Positions 24,454 to 33,111 of a stretch of DNA of 63,213 nt are shown piece after piece. Every line of letters starts with the position of its first letter. The stretch's first letter is position 1. Origin of the DNA: DATENM01 sp045807765 (GTDB lineage Bacteria > Acidobacteriota > Blastocatellia > UBA7656); assembly GCA_045807765.1 (NCBI GenBank), contig JBJMGU010000106.1:1-63213 (forward strand), read 5' to 3'. The translations under genes and the position numbers were made by a program. The notes under the pieces are model-generated. The model was not told the DNA's origin, did not search any database, and worked only from the letters and a program-made list of their open reading frames with translations.

Positions 24454-26654
24454 AAATGATGAAAGCCATTGCCTGCGTCATTCTCTCGCTGGTCTTCAGC
24501 CTGTCGCTTGCGGCGCAGACCAGGCCAGTTTTGCCGAAGTACAAAAATCCGCGCCTGCCGACGGATGAGCGGGTCAACGACCTGATCTCGCGGATGACTC
24601 TGGAAGAGAAAGTCTCGCAGATGATTGATCGAGCGCCAGCCATCGCGCGCCTCGACATCCCGGCTTACAACTGGTGGAACGAGAGCCTGCACGGCGTGGC
24701 GCGCGCCGGCGTAGCGACTGTCTTCCCGCAAGCCATCGGACTGGCCGCGACCTGGGACACCGACCTGATGCGCCGCGTTGCCGACGTCATCTCGACTGAA
24801 GCGCGCGCCAAGCATCACGAAGCCGTAAGACATGGCGACACAGGGCGCTACAAGGGGCTGACCATGTGGAGCCCGAACATCAATATCTTTCGCGACCCGC
24901 GCTGGGGCCGTGGCCAGGAGACCTACGGCGAAGACCCTTTCCTGACCGCGCGTCTGGGCGTGCAGTTCGTTCGCGGGCTGCAAGGCGACGACCCGAAATA
25001 CTTCAAGATCATCTCGACGCCAAAACATTTTGCCGTGCACAGCGGCCCGGAGCTGGACCGCCATCGCTTCGATGCCATTACCGATCAGCGCGACCTTTAT
25101 GAAACCTACCTGCCGGCCTTTGAAGCGACGATCAGAGAGGCCGGCGCCGATTCGGTGATGTGCGCGTACAACCGTTTCATGGGCGAAGCCTGCTGCGCCA
25201 GCGACACGCTCTTGCGAAAGATTCTGCGCGATGACTGGCGCTTCAATGGCTACGTCGTCAGCGACTGCGGCGCGGTCTCGGATATCTACAACGGTCACAA
25301 GCTCGTCAAGACCGTTAGTGAAGCGTCGGCTCTGGCCGTCAAGCGCGGCACCGACCTGTCGTGCGGCCAGGAATATACCTCACTGGTTGACGCGGTGAAG
25401 CGTGGACTGATCAGCGAAGCCGAGATAGACGTTTCGCTCAAGCGCCTCTTCACGGCGCGCTTCAAGCTCGGCATGTTCGACCCGCCAGAGATGGTGCCCT
25501 ACACACGGATTCCCATCTCGGAGAATGATTCGCCGGCGCATCGCGAGCTGGCGACAGAAGCGGCGCGGCGATCTATCGTCCTGCTCAAAAATGCTGGCGG
25601 CTTGCTGCCGCTCAAGCGTGACCTGAAGAAGATTGCCGTCATCGGCCCGACGGCGGACGATGCCGGCGTTTTGCTCGGCAACTACAACGGCACGCCTTCG
25701 CGCTCGGTGACCTTGCTGGCAGGGATCAAGAACAAAGTCTCGTCGCAGACCGAGGTGGTTTACGCGCAAGGCTGCAAGCTGGTCGAAGCCGGGCCGAGCG
25801 ATAAGGCGCTTCAGCTTGCGGCAGAGGCGGACGTGGTGATTTTCATAGGTGGCATTACACCGCGCGTCGAAGGCGAAGAGATGAAAGTCGAAGTCGAAGG
25901 TTTTCGCGGCGGCGACCGCACAGACATTCGCTTGCCGAAGGTGCAAGAGGAATTGCTCAAAGCTCTGCGCGCCACCGGAAGGCCGGTGATTTTAGTTTTA
26001 ACCGGCGGCTCGGCCCTCGCGGTCAATTGGGCGAACGATAATCTGCCGGCAGTGATTGAAACGTGGTATCCCGGCGAAGAAGGCGGCACGGCGCTGGCCG
26101 ACGTATTGTTCGGCGACGCAAGCCCTGCGGGCCGCCTGCCGGTAACGTTTTATAAATCGGTCGAGCAGTTGCCGCCGTTCGACGATTACCACATGGCGGG
26201 CCGCACCTATCGCTACTTCACGGGCGAGCCGCTCTACCCGTTTGGTTATGGTTTAAGCTACACGCGCTTTGCTTATGACCGGCTGGCGGTGCCCCGACGG
26301 GCGCGGGCCGGCGCTAAGGTCATCGTCAAGGTTCGCGTGACGAACTTAGGCCCGATGGCCGGCGACGAAGTGATTCAGCTCTACGTCAAAGACGTGCAGG
26401 CGTCTGTGCCTGTGCCGTTGCGAGCGTTGCAAGGCTTCAAGCGCATTCACCTGCGCCAGGGTCAGTCGGAAGTGGTTTCGTTCACGCTCACGCCGCGCCA
26501 GTTTTCGCTGCTCGACAATCAGTTCAAGCGCATCGTCGAGCCCGGCGAGTTTGAGATTGCTGTGGGCGGCGCGCAACCCGGCAGCGTGCCGCCTTCGACG
26601 CAAGTAGTCACGGCCAGAGTGACGCTGACCGGCGCGCCCTTTGTGATTAAGTGA
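24450..26654 (+). CDS. Glycoside hydrolase family 3 beta-xylosidase/beta-glucosidase
   Basis: 734 residues; the ATG overlaps the GH9 stop codon. Signal peptide MKMMKAIACVILSLVFSLSLAAQ. The N-terminal TIM barrel contains RLDIPAYNWWNESLHGVARA, ISTPKHFAVHSGPE and the nucleophile in GYVVSDCGAVSDIYNGH (D272). The second alpha/beta domain follows (KIAVIGPTADDAGVLLGNYN, then GSALAVNWANDN), then a C-terminal fibronectin-III-like domain (VTNLGPMAGDEVIQLYV). The WWNESLHGVAR sequence is typical of the xylan 1,4-beta-xylosidase branch, so xylo-oligosaccharide trimming is the more likely activity, with beta-glucosidase as the alternative. Normal length. A toxin-antitoxin pair follows on the other strand. 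Confidence 0.93.
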   Translation: MKMMKAIACVILSLVFSLSLAAQTRPVLPKYKNPRLPTDERVNDLISRMTLEEKVSQMIDRAPAIARLDIPAYNWWNESLHGVARAGVATVFPQAIGLAATWDTDLMRRVADVISTEARAKHHEAVRHGDTGRYKGLTMWSPNINIFRDPRWGRGQETYGEDPFLTARLGVQFVRGLQGDDPKYFKIISTPKHFAVHSGPELDRHRFDAITDQRDLYETYLPAFEATIREAGADSVMCAYNRFMGEACCASDTLLRKILRDDWRFNGYVVSDCGAVSDIYNGHKLVKTVSEASALAVKRGTDLSCGQEYTSLVDAVKRGLISEAEIDVSLKRLFTARFKLGMFDPPEMVPYTRIPISENDSPAHRELATEAARRSIVLLKNAGGLLPLKRDLKKIAVIGPTADDAGVLLGNYNGTPSRSVTLLAGIKNKVSSQTEVVYAQGCKLVEAGPSDKALQLAAEADVVIFIGGITPRVEGEEMKVEVEGFRGGDRTDIRLPKVQEELLKALRATGRPVILVLTGGSALAVNWANDNLPAVIETWYPGEEGGTALADVLFGDASPAGRLPVTFYKSVEQLPPFDDYHMAGRTYRYFTGEPLYPFGYGLSYTRFAYDRLAVPRRARAGAKVIVKVRVTNLGPMAGDEVIQLYVKDVQASVPVPLRALQGFKRIHLRQGQSEVVSFTLTPRQFSLLDNQFKRIVEPGEFEIAVGGAQPGSVPPSTQVVTARVTLTGAPFVIK

Positions 26655-26679
26655 ATTTCTTAGTTCAGCATGAAGATGT

Positions 26680-26994
26680 CTACAAGCCCAACCAGAATCG
26701 CACGGCAACTTCGATCAGGTTGAGTTGAGCTGTGGATAACACGCCGAGCTTTCTCATCAACTTTGCATGAGGGATAGTAACCAGATTCTGAGCATCAAAT
26801 ACGCCAGGCTTCAGAAAAGGTGTTTTGACCGCGACTTCGAATTGTGAGCCGCGAGGGCTTGTCGTATGAGCCAGTGCCGTCACCAGTGCCCGATCCTGAT
26901 CTGAAGCAGGGATGCTCAGTATCAGACACGGCCTGATCTTGGCTGTCATGCCAAGATCAACTAGCCACACCTCTCCTCGATTCGGATTAATCAT
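26680..26994 (-). CDS. PemK/MazF-family endoribonuclease toxin
   Basis: 104 residues. It starts NPNRGEVWLVDLG, followed by KIRPCLILS and ALVTALAHTTSPRGS, then VFDAQNLVTIPHAKLMRKLG, matching the small SH3-like barrel of PemK/MazF toxins. The family cleaves mRNA at short sequence motifs and halts growth. Its start overlaps the end of the antitoxin gene by eight bases, the usual coupled arrangement. Stop at 26680, only 26 bases from the end of the convergent GH3 gene. It lies inside a sugar-degradation block with no visible link to it. Confidence 0.9.
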   Translation of the reverse strand: MINPNRGEVWLVDLGMTAKIRPCLILSIPASDQDRALVTALAHTTSPRGSQFEVAVKTPFLKPGVFDAQNLVTIPHAKLMRKLGVLSTAQLNLIEVAVRFWLGL

Positions 26995-27178
26995 TCGCAG
27001 ATTCTCGTTGATCGAGCTCTAAGAAGAGGGCTTCCGCATTTAAAACAAACTCTTCATCAGTCAGCGCAGGCAAGTCAAAGTCTATCGTGCGGCGAATAAT
27101 CTCAGAGGTCAATTCACGTTTTTCTGCCTCGGACAGTTGGTCGAATGAGTGAAGAAGCTCGTCAACGGATACACTCAT
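26987..27178 (-). CDS. Antitoxin partner of the PemK/MazF toxin
   Basis: 63 residues from ATG 27178, chosen because GGGAG lies about eight bases upstream; an ATG at 27196 in the same frame would place that site inside the gene. The sequence (SVSVDELLHSFDQLSEAEKR, then EIIRRTIDFDLPALTDEEFV) is acidic and helical and resembles the short antitoxins whose C-terminal tail wraps the toxin. No clear DNA-binding fold is visible, which is normal for this short class. It precedes the toxin in the same message, and overlaps it by eight bases. Confidence 0.8.
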   Translation of the reverse strand: MSVSVDELLHSFDQLSEAEKRELTSEIIRRTIDFDLPALTDEEFVLNAEALFLELDQRESAND

Positions 27179-27202
27179 AATCCAGGCTCCCTTCAATGCA
27201 GA

Positions 27203-29749
27203 TCATTTCATATCAATCAAACTAATTTCAACATAATCGATGCAGGCTTGCTCGCTGCCGTCAGCCGTGGCTTCGATGCGGATCAGGTCGCCGGGGCGCA
27301 GGGCCAGGCCGTGAACCCTGTGGCGCGTCGAAGCGTGCGCGTCCGGCTTCGTTGTCGGCAATTGCTCGTCGGCAAGCCATTCATCAACTCGTTGTCCGTT
27401 AACCAACAGCTTGAACGTCGAGCGGCCATCGCTCTCGTCGAAATACTGCAAGTCGAGATCAAACCAGCCGGCGCGGCCATCGTAGCGAAAGCTCGCCGCA
27501 CCGTGTCGCTCACTGCTCGTACATGCAATCGCTTTGCTGCCCGATGCGGCTTCCCAGGGTGTGATATCAATGACCTGATAGCCGACTAGCTGCATCGCTT
27601 CAGCCTCTATGCGATTCGGATGATGGCCCACCCGGCCTTTTGCGTCAGCCAGACCAGACTTGCGCAAGAAGTAATTGCAGACCGCATCGCGCCAGACTTG
27701 CGCGTGGCCGGCTTGATACTCTAGCCGCGCCAGCACCTCTTCATAACGCGATTCGTCAACCCGCCCTTTGAGCGTCCGCCAGCGGTTGACGAAGCCGGCG
27801 GCCATTTCCGCGCCTTCGTAATGCGAATCATAGATGTGTTGGATCACCGTCTTGCCCGAATGCAAGACGGTGGTGTAGGGAACGTGATGCATGAACAACA
27901 GCAGCTCGTCGGGACAACTCGCAAGCTGTTCGTACATCTTCGCGACGGGCTCGCGGTACTGCCCGGTGTAGCCGGTGCCGGTAGCCTGTGTGCGATCCAT
28001 GCCGACGCCTTTATCGTCGGCGCGGTGCCACTGGCCCCAGCCGTTATTTTCGGACGAGTCGGGAGCCGGCCCATAATGAATGTTGATGATGTCGGTCAAC
28101 GTGCCTGCACCAAGCGGCCCTGTATATTTCTCGTAAGCCGGCCACGAGTCCAGTTCAAGCGCGACAATCGTTCGCACCACCTGCGGGTCGTGGCCGAACG
28201 TCTGCCGCGTCCACTCTTCGGCAATCTGCTGACTGCTCAGATCAGGGTTCCAGGCCAGCCGCCCGAAGCCGTAGAGATTGGCCAGCGCCAGATGATGGCC
28301 GAGCCATGTGGGGCTTGCGCCGACGTTGGCGACCGCGACCATGCCGCCGATGGGGCGCTTGAATGTGCGGCCCGCAACCAGTTGCTTGACCGGCGTGCCC
28401 GCCGACTTTGCGTGCATGTCGAAGTCGAGCACCTCTTTCCACATCGGCACGAGAAAGCAGAGGTGGCGCTGCTGGCCTGTGTACTCCTGAGTAATTTGCA
28501 GCTCGATCACTTGATTGGTCTTTTCAAGCCCGCTGAACAAGGGTGACGCCGGCTCGCGCACCTGAAAATCAATCGGCCCATGTTTGATCTGCAATGCGGC
28601 GTTATCGTCAAACTGGCCGTCGAGCGGGTGCAGGTTGTTGTAAGCGGCGGCGGCGCGGTCGTTCTTCAAGTTGCGCCAGTCCATGTGATGGTCATAAACA
28701 AACCCGCGATAAAAGATGACGCCGCCGTGCGGGCGGAGAGCGCGAGCAATGACGTTCGCCGCGTCGGCGTGCGTGCGCCCATAAGCCGACGGGCCGAGGC
28801 GTCCTTCGGAGTCGGCTTTCAACACGAAGCCGCCGAAGTCAGGTATCGCGGCGTAGATTTCATCGACTTTCGTCTTCCACCAGCGGGCGACGCGCGCATC
28901 GAGCGGATCAAAGGTGTCGAGGCCACCGATCTTCTGCGGGCTGCTGAAATCAACCGAGACAAAGAGCTTGACGCCCCACGGGCGAAAGACTTCTGCGACG
29001 CGGGCGAGCGGCGGCAGGAATTCTGTGGTGATGACGCGCGGGTTGGCGTTGACGTTATTGATTGAACAAGCGTTGACGCCGACCGAGGCCATCAGCCGCG
29101 CATAGTCGCGCACGCGGCTGAGATCGCTGACGACGTTGTTGTTGGCAAAGAAGATGGACGAGCCGGCATAGCCGCGCTCAATCGTGCCGTCGAGATTGTC
29201 CCAGTGATTCAACATGCGAACCCCTGCGTAAGGATTCTCCTGCACATCGAGCGCATCAACCGCTTCGCCAAGCGCCATGCGGCGCAAGAGTGCGAACACG
29301 CCGTACAGCACGCCGCGATCATTCACGCCGGTGACGATCAAATACGCATGGCCGCCACGCTTCATGCTCTTTAGCCAAAAGCCGTCGGCGGTTAACGCCG
29401 CGCTCGGGCTGAGCGCGGGAAACATCTTACGCAACAAATCGATAGTGCCGAGCACAATCGCGTCTTCATCAGGCAAGCGCGACTCGACACGCAAGCTTCG
29501 GTCAAGCATACCGCGCACGCCGCGCCACATCTCTTCACGAGCGGCTTTGATTACCGGCGATTCATCAAGCGCCACCACCACGGCAGGCAAGCGGTCATAG
29601 GTTTGCCTGATTGCTCGCTCGTCCACTGCGTCATAGCGCAGCCATGCGTCATAGCCGGCGGCCCTCGGCTGCGGTGATGCCGGCGCGATGGCGTTTAACA
29701 ATAGAATGGCGACGGCGCATACCCACATCGGGCAATGATTGTTCTTCAT
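27203..29749 (-). CDS. Secreted alpha-glucuronidase, glycoside hydrolase family 67
   Basis: 848 residues from ATG 29749, chosen because the signal peptide (CPMWVCAVAILLLNAIAPAS) begins there; longer in-frame starts lack support. After an N-terminal GH67N-type domain (GVNDRGVLYGVFALLRRMA), the barrel holds GFVLKADSEGRLGPSAYGRT with the acid Glu, LDGQFDDNAALQIKHGPIDF with the catalytic Asp, FQVREP with the second Glu, and LQITQEYTGQQRHLCFL. The last 130 residues form a beta-sandwich (IEAEAMQLVGYQVIDITPWE, ending QACIDYVEI) present in many GH67 enzymes of soil bacteria. The enzyme removes 4-O-methyl-glucuronic acid from the end of xylo-oligosaccharides, complementing the GH3 xylosidase. It is divergent from GH127 with 131 bases between starts. 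Confidence 0.95.
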   Translation of the reverse strand: MKNNHCPMWVCAVAILLLNAIAPASPQPRAAGYDAWLRYDAVDERAIRQTYDRLPAVVVALDESPVIKAAREEMWRGVRGMLDRSLRVESRLPDEDAIVLGTIDLLRKMFPALSPSAALTADGFWLKSMKRGGHAYLIVTGVNDRGVLYGVFALLRRMALGEAVDALDVQENPYAGVRMLNHWDNLDGTIERGYAGSSIFFANNNVVSDLSRVRDYARLMASVGVNACSINNVNANPRVITTEFLPPLARVAEVFRPWGVKLFVSVDFSSPQKIGGLDTFDPLDARVARWWKTKVDEIYAAIPDFGGFVLKADSEGRLGPSAYGRTHADAANVIARALRPHGGVIFYRGFVYDHHMDWRNLKNDRAAAAYNNLHPLDGQFDDNAALQIKHGPIDFQVREPASPLFSGLEKTNQVIELQITQEYTGQQRHLCFLVPMWKEVLDFDMHAKSAGTPVKQLVAGRTFKRPIGGMVAVANVGASPTWLGHHLALANLYGFGRLAWNPDLSSQQIAEEWTRQTFGHDPQVVRTIVALELDSWPAYEKYTGPLGAGTLTDIINIHYGPAPDSSENNGWGQWHRADDKGVGMDRTQATGTGYTGQYREPVAKMYEQLASCPDELLLFMHHVPYTTVLHSGKTVIQHIYDSHYEGAEMAAGFVNRWRTLKGRVDESRYEEVLARLEYQAGHAQVWRDAVCNYFLRKSGLADAKGRVGHHPNRIEAEAMQLVGYQVIDITPWEAASGSKAIACTSSERHGAASFRYDGRAGWFDLDLQYFDESDGRSTFKLLVNGQRVDEWLADEQLPTTKPDAHASTRHRVHGLALRPGDLIRIEATADGSEQACIDYVEISLIDMK

Positions 29750-29880
29750 TAGACATGCTCTTAATGGAGTTCGTCTCAGCATAACATAAGCGCGGCGGCG
29801 CTCTGAATCAGCGACGGCTTGAATGCCGAATCGGCAATCTGTCAGAATATCGGCCCAGATCACTGCAAGCGAGATTGACC

Positions 29881-32343
29881 ATGAAACTCAAGCCAACGTG
29901 TGCCGTCCTTCTGCTGACACTCTTAATTGCCGGCATCGCCGCCCGGGCGAATCAACCTCAAGCTGCCCGCGCGCCGCGGCGCGCTACGGCTCGGCCTCTG
30001 CGCGATTATCCGGTTAAGCCTGTGCCATTCACCGCCGTGCATTTCAATGACCAGTTCTGGGCGCCGCGCATTGAGATCAACCGCCGCGTCAGTATTCCTT
30101 TCGCTTTTCAAAAGTGCGAAGATACCGGGCGCATCGCCAACCTTGAGCGCGCCGCCGCCGCTATCCGCAACGAGCCGAACCGCGACAAGAAACTGCCGGC
30201 CTATCCTTTCGACGACACCGATATTTATAAAGTCATCGAAGGCGCGGCCTACACCTTGAGCGTACAGCGCGACGCCCGGCTCGAAGCCTACATTGACGGA
30301 TTGATCGTTAAGATCGCAGCAGCGCAAGAGCCGGATGGTTATCTCTATCCGGCGCGTACAATCAATCCCGAAAAGCCGCATTCGTGGGCCGGCACCAGGC
30401 GTTTCGAGTTAGAGCGCATAGACAGCCACGAGCTTTACGAGATCGGTCACCTGACCGAAGCCGCCGTCGCTTATTATCAAGCGACCGGCAAGCGCGCGTT
30501 GCTCGACGTGGCGCTCAAGTGTGCTGACCTGCTCGACCGCACCTTCGGCCCCGGCAAGCAGAGCATCTGGCCGGGCCACCAGATCACCGAGATGGCGCTG
30601 GCGCGGCTCTACCGCGAGAGCGGCGACGAGCGTTACCTGCGGCTCGCCAAATTCCTGCTCGACGCGCGCGGCCCGGACGGCAGCAAAGGCAGTGGCCGCA
30701 CCTACAATCAATCGCACGCCAGGGTCACCGATCAGGCCGAAGCCGTCGGCCACGCCGTGCGCGCCACCTATATGTATTCGGGGATGGCTGACGTGGCGGC
30801 GCTGACGGGTGATGATTCTTACATTCGCGCCATTGACCGCATCTGGGGCAACGTCGTCAACCAGAAGCTCTACATCACCGGCGGCCTCGGCGCCATCGGC
30901 AATATCGAAGGTTTCGGCAAGAATTATGAGCTGCCCAACATGACGGCTTACAACGAAACCTGCGCCGCCATCGGCAACGACTTCTGGAACTATCGCCTCT
31001 TCTTGCTGCACCAGGATGCACGCTACATTGACGTGATGGAGCGGACGCTTTACAACGGGTTGCTGTCGGGCGTATCGCTCGACGGCAAATCGTTCTTCTA
31101 TCCCAACCCGCTCGAATCAAACGGCCAGCACCAACGCAGCCCGTGGTTCGGCGTCGCCTGCTGTCCCGGCAACATGACGCGCTTTCTCGCATCGGTGCCG
31201 GGCTACGTTTACGCCGAGCAGGGCGACACGCTCTTCGTCAATCTCTATGTCGCCAGCCAGGCAGCCATCAAGCTCGACAATGGCCGCACGGTTCATCTGA
31301 CGCAAGCGACGAGCTACCCGTGGGCCGGCGATATTCGTATGACTGTGAATCCCGACCGCGCCAGCCGCTTCAGCGTCAACGTCCGCATCCCTGGCTGGGC
31401 GCGCAACGAAGCCGTGCCCGGCGACCTCTACCGCTTCAGTGATAAGGTCAATGAGCCGGTGACGCTCAAGGTCAATGGCCAGCCGGTCGCGCTCGCCGTC
31501 GAGAAAGGCTATGTCCGGTTGAGCCGCGTGTGGAAGCGTGGTGATGTGATCGAGCTTACATTGCCGATGCCTGTGCGCCGCGTGGTCGCTAACGATCAGG
31601 TCGAAGCCGACCGCAACCGCGTCGCCTTGCAGCGCGGCCCGCTGGTCTATTGCGCCGAGTGGCCCGACAGTCCCGACCATCACGTGCGCAACCTGTTGCT
31701 TGCCGACGACGCACGGCTCACGGCAGAGTTCCGCCCCGACCTGCTCACGGGCATCACGGTTATCAAAGGCACGGCGAGCGCGCTTGCCTATAACGAACAG
31801 GGGCAAGTGGCTCGCAAAGAGCAAGCCTTCATGGCGATCCCTTATTACGCGTGGGCCAATCGTGGCCCCGGCGAGATGCTCGTCTGGATTCCCAATCGCG
31901 AGGCGAGCGCCCAGCCACAACCTCTGCCGACCATCGCTTCGACGAGCAAGGTGCGGACATCGGGTGGGCGCAATCCGCGCGCCATCAACGATCAGGAAGA
32001 GCCGCGCGCTTCTAACGATCCGTCGCCTTTCCACTGGTGGCCCAACAAAGGCACAAGCGAATGGGTCGAGTACGCTTTTGAGAAAGCGGCGACGATTTCA
32101 GAAACCGCCGTCTACTGGTTTGACGACACAGGCGACGGCGAATGCCGCATCCCCGCGGCGTGGCGCATCCTCTACAAAGACGGCGACCAGTGGAAGCCGG
32201 TCGAGAGCCGCGAGGCTTACGCAGTCGCCCGCGACCGTTATAACCGCGTGAGCTTCAAGCCGGTGACGACGACCGCTTTGCGCCTGGAAGTGACGCTGCA
32301 ACCGGCGTGGTCGGCAGGAATTCATGAGTGGCAGGTCAAATAA
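29881..32343 (+). CDS. Glycoside hydrolase family 127 (beta-L-arabinofuranosidase type) with C-terminal carbohydrate-binding-like domain
   Basis: 820 residues; ATG at 29881 (an in-frame TTG six bases earlier is less likely). Signal peptide TCAVLLLTLLIAGIAARAN. The helical barrel shows the zinc/thiolate site of the family: NETCA (E359, C361) and ACCPGN (C427, C428). In the characterised HypBA1 enzyme the equivalent residues bind zinc and the first Cys of the pair is the nucleophile. Other landmarks are FDDTDIYKVIEGAAYTL and SHELYEIGHLTEAAVAYYQA. From about residue 690 an F5/8-type galactose-binding-like domain follows (WWPNKGTSEWVEYAFEKAA, then AVYWFDDTGDGECRIP). Predicted to release beta-L-arabinofuranose; other GH127 specificities are possible. 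Confidence 0.92.
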   Translation: MKLKPTCAVLLLTLLIAGIAARANQPQAARAPRRATARPLRDYPVKPVPFTAVHFNDQFWAPRIEINRRVSIPFAFQKCEDTGRIANLERAAAAIRNEPNRDKKLPAYPFDDTDIYKVIEGAAYTLSVQRDARLEAYIDGLIVKIAAAQEPDGYLYPARTINPEKPHSWAGTRRFELERIDSHELYEIGHLTEAAVAYYQATGKRALLDVALKCADLLDRTFGPGKQSIWPGHQITEMALARLYRESGDERYLRLAKFLLDARGPDGSKGSGRTYNQSHARVTDQAEAVGHAVRATYMYSGMADVAALTGDDSYIRAIDRIWGNVVNQKLYITGGLGAIGNIEGFGKNYELPNMTAYNETCAAIGNDFWNYRLFLLHQDARYIDVMERTLYNGLLSGVSLDGKSFFYPNPLESNGQHQRSPWFGVACCPGNMTRFLASVPGYVYAEQGDTLFVNLYVASQAAIKLDNGRTVHLTQATSYPWAGDIRMTVNPDRASRFSVNVRIPGWARNEAVPGDLYRFSDKVNEPVTLKVNGQPVALAVEKGYVRLSRVWKRGDVIELTLPMPVRRVVANDQVEADRNRVALQRGPLVYCAEWPDSPDHHVRNLLLADDARLTAEFRPDLLTGITVIKGTASALAYNEQGQVARKEQAFMAIPYYAWANRGPGEMLVWIPNREASAQPQPLPTIASTSKVRTSGGRNPRAINDQEEPRASNDPSPFHWWPNKGTSEWVEYAFEKAATISETAVYWFDDTGDGECRIPAAWRILYKDGDQWKPVESREAYAVARDRYNRVSFKPVTTTALRLEVTLQPAWSAGIHEWQVK

Positions 32344-32571
32344 GTGGGCGGCTGCCGCAGAAAGCTTATCGGTATATTGCGAACCGCTCAGGACTATAAT
32401 TTTGCTTATTGATTTTTTAAGCGCCCTTCAATAGAATTCAGCGCCTGAGTCGAAGCGCCATCTCTGCATAAGCGAGGCGCTTAATCTTCGCGCCGACATG
32501 ACTGAAAACCGGCTCCCGAATACCTCGTCGAATTCACGGGAGCATGAATCACAGGATAAGGAGAGATCATC

Positions 32572-33030
32572 ATGGCAAACCTTGTAGACCATGCGCGGCC
32601 CGCTACCGAGCGCCTGTTAACGCTTGACGATGACCAGTTGTACGCCGAGCTGGCCATGCGCATGCAAGAGATCAGGCGTGATCCGGCGTTGAGCGCTGAC
32701 TTTAACCTTGCCGTCGAATCGCCGGTCGAATCAATGGGGGCGCTTGCTGATCTGGCCGATTTTGGCCGGCGCTTTTTCAACCGCGTCAGCCGTCAGGCCT
32801 ACGCGCTGATGTGCGGCGACGACGCCGAAGACAGCAACGAGCGGCATCAACTGACGCAGGCCTTCGGCCTCGGCAAAGACGCCGTTGCGCCCGCCCTGGC
32901 GGCGTTGATTGTGGCGCATCTCGGCTTCGCCCCGGCGATAGCAGCGGTGATTGCCGCGCTCGCCGTCAAGCTCTTCTTCAAGCCCGCCTACGAGGCGATG
33001 TGCGAAGTCTGGAAAGAGAAGCTGGCCTGA
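32572..33030 (+). CDS. Small protein with C-terminal hydrophobic hairpin, first gene of a caspase-homologue operon
   Basis: 152 residues; ATG at 32572 with AGGAGA nine bases upstream. Residues 1-95 are charged and helical (RLLTLDDDQLYAELAMRMQE, then SMGALADLADFGRRFFNRV). Residues 104-136 are strongly hydrophobic with a Gly-Phe-Ala-Pro break in the middle (AVAPALAALIVAHLGF / APAIAAVIAALAVKLFF), readable as a hairpin of two short membrane segments, followed by a short charged tail. No known domain recognised. It lies 81 bases before a pseudocaspase gene on the same strand, which overlaps a caspase gene. Membrane proteins beside caspase homologues are often the effector or the substrate in conflict systems (general knowledge); the role here is a guess. 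Confidence 0.75.
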   Translation: MANLVDHARPATERLLTLDDDQLYAELAMRMQEIRRDPALSADFNLAVESPVESMGALADLADFGRRFFNRVSRQAYALMCGDDAEDSNERHQLTQAFGLGKDAVAPALAALIVAHLGFAPAIAAVIAALAVKLFFKPAYEAMCEVWKEKLA

Positions 33031-33111
33031 GGCGCGGCTGACATATGATGACGCGGCGAAGACAGGCGCGCGGTTGCGGCGCGCTTTCGCCGCGCGGCAA
33101 TGGGGGAAGAA

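Noticed and set aside
32572..33030. Bacterial gasdermin next to caspase genes
   Set aside because: The protein is 152 residues, much shorter than known gasdermins, lacks the lipidated N-terminal cysteine motif, and its hydrophobic part is a single hairpin instead of an amphipathic beta-sheet. Kept as an unnamed membrane protein.
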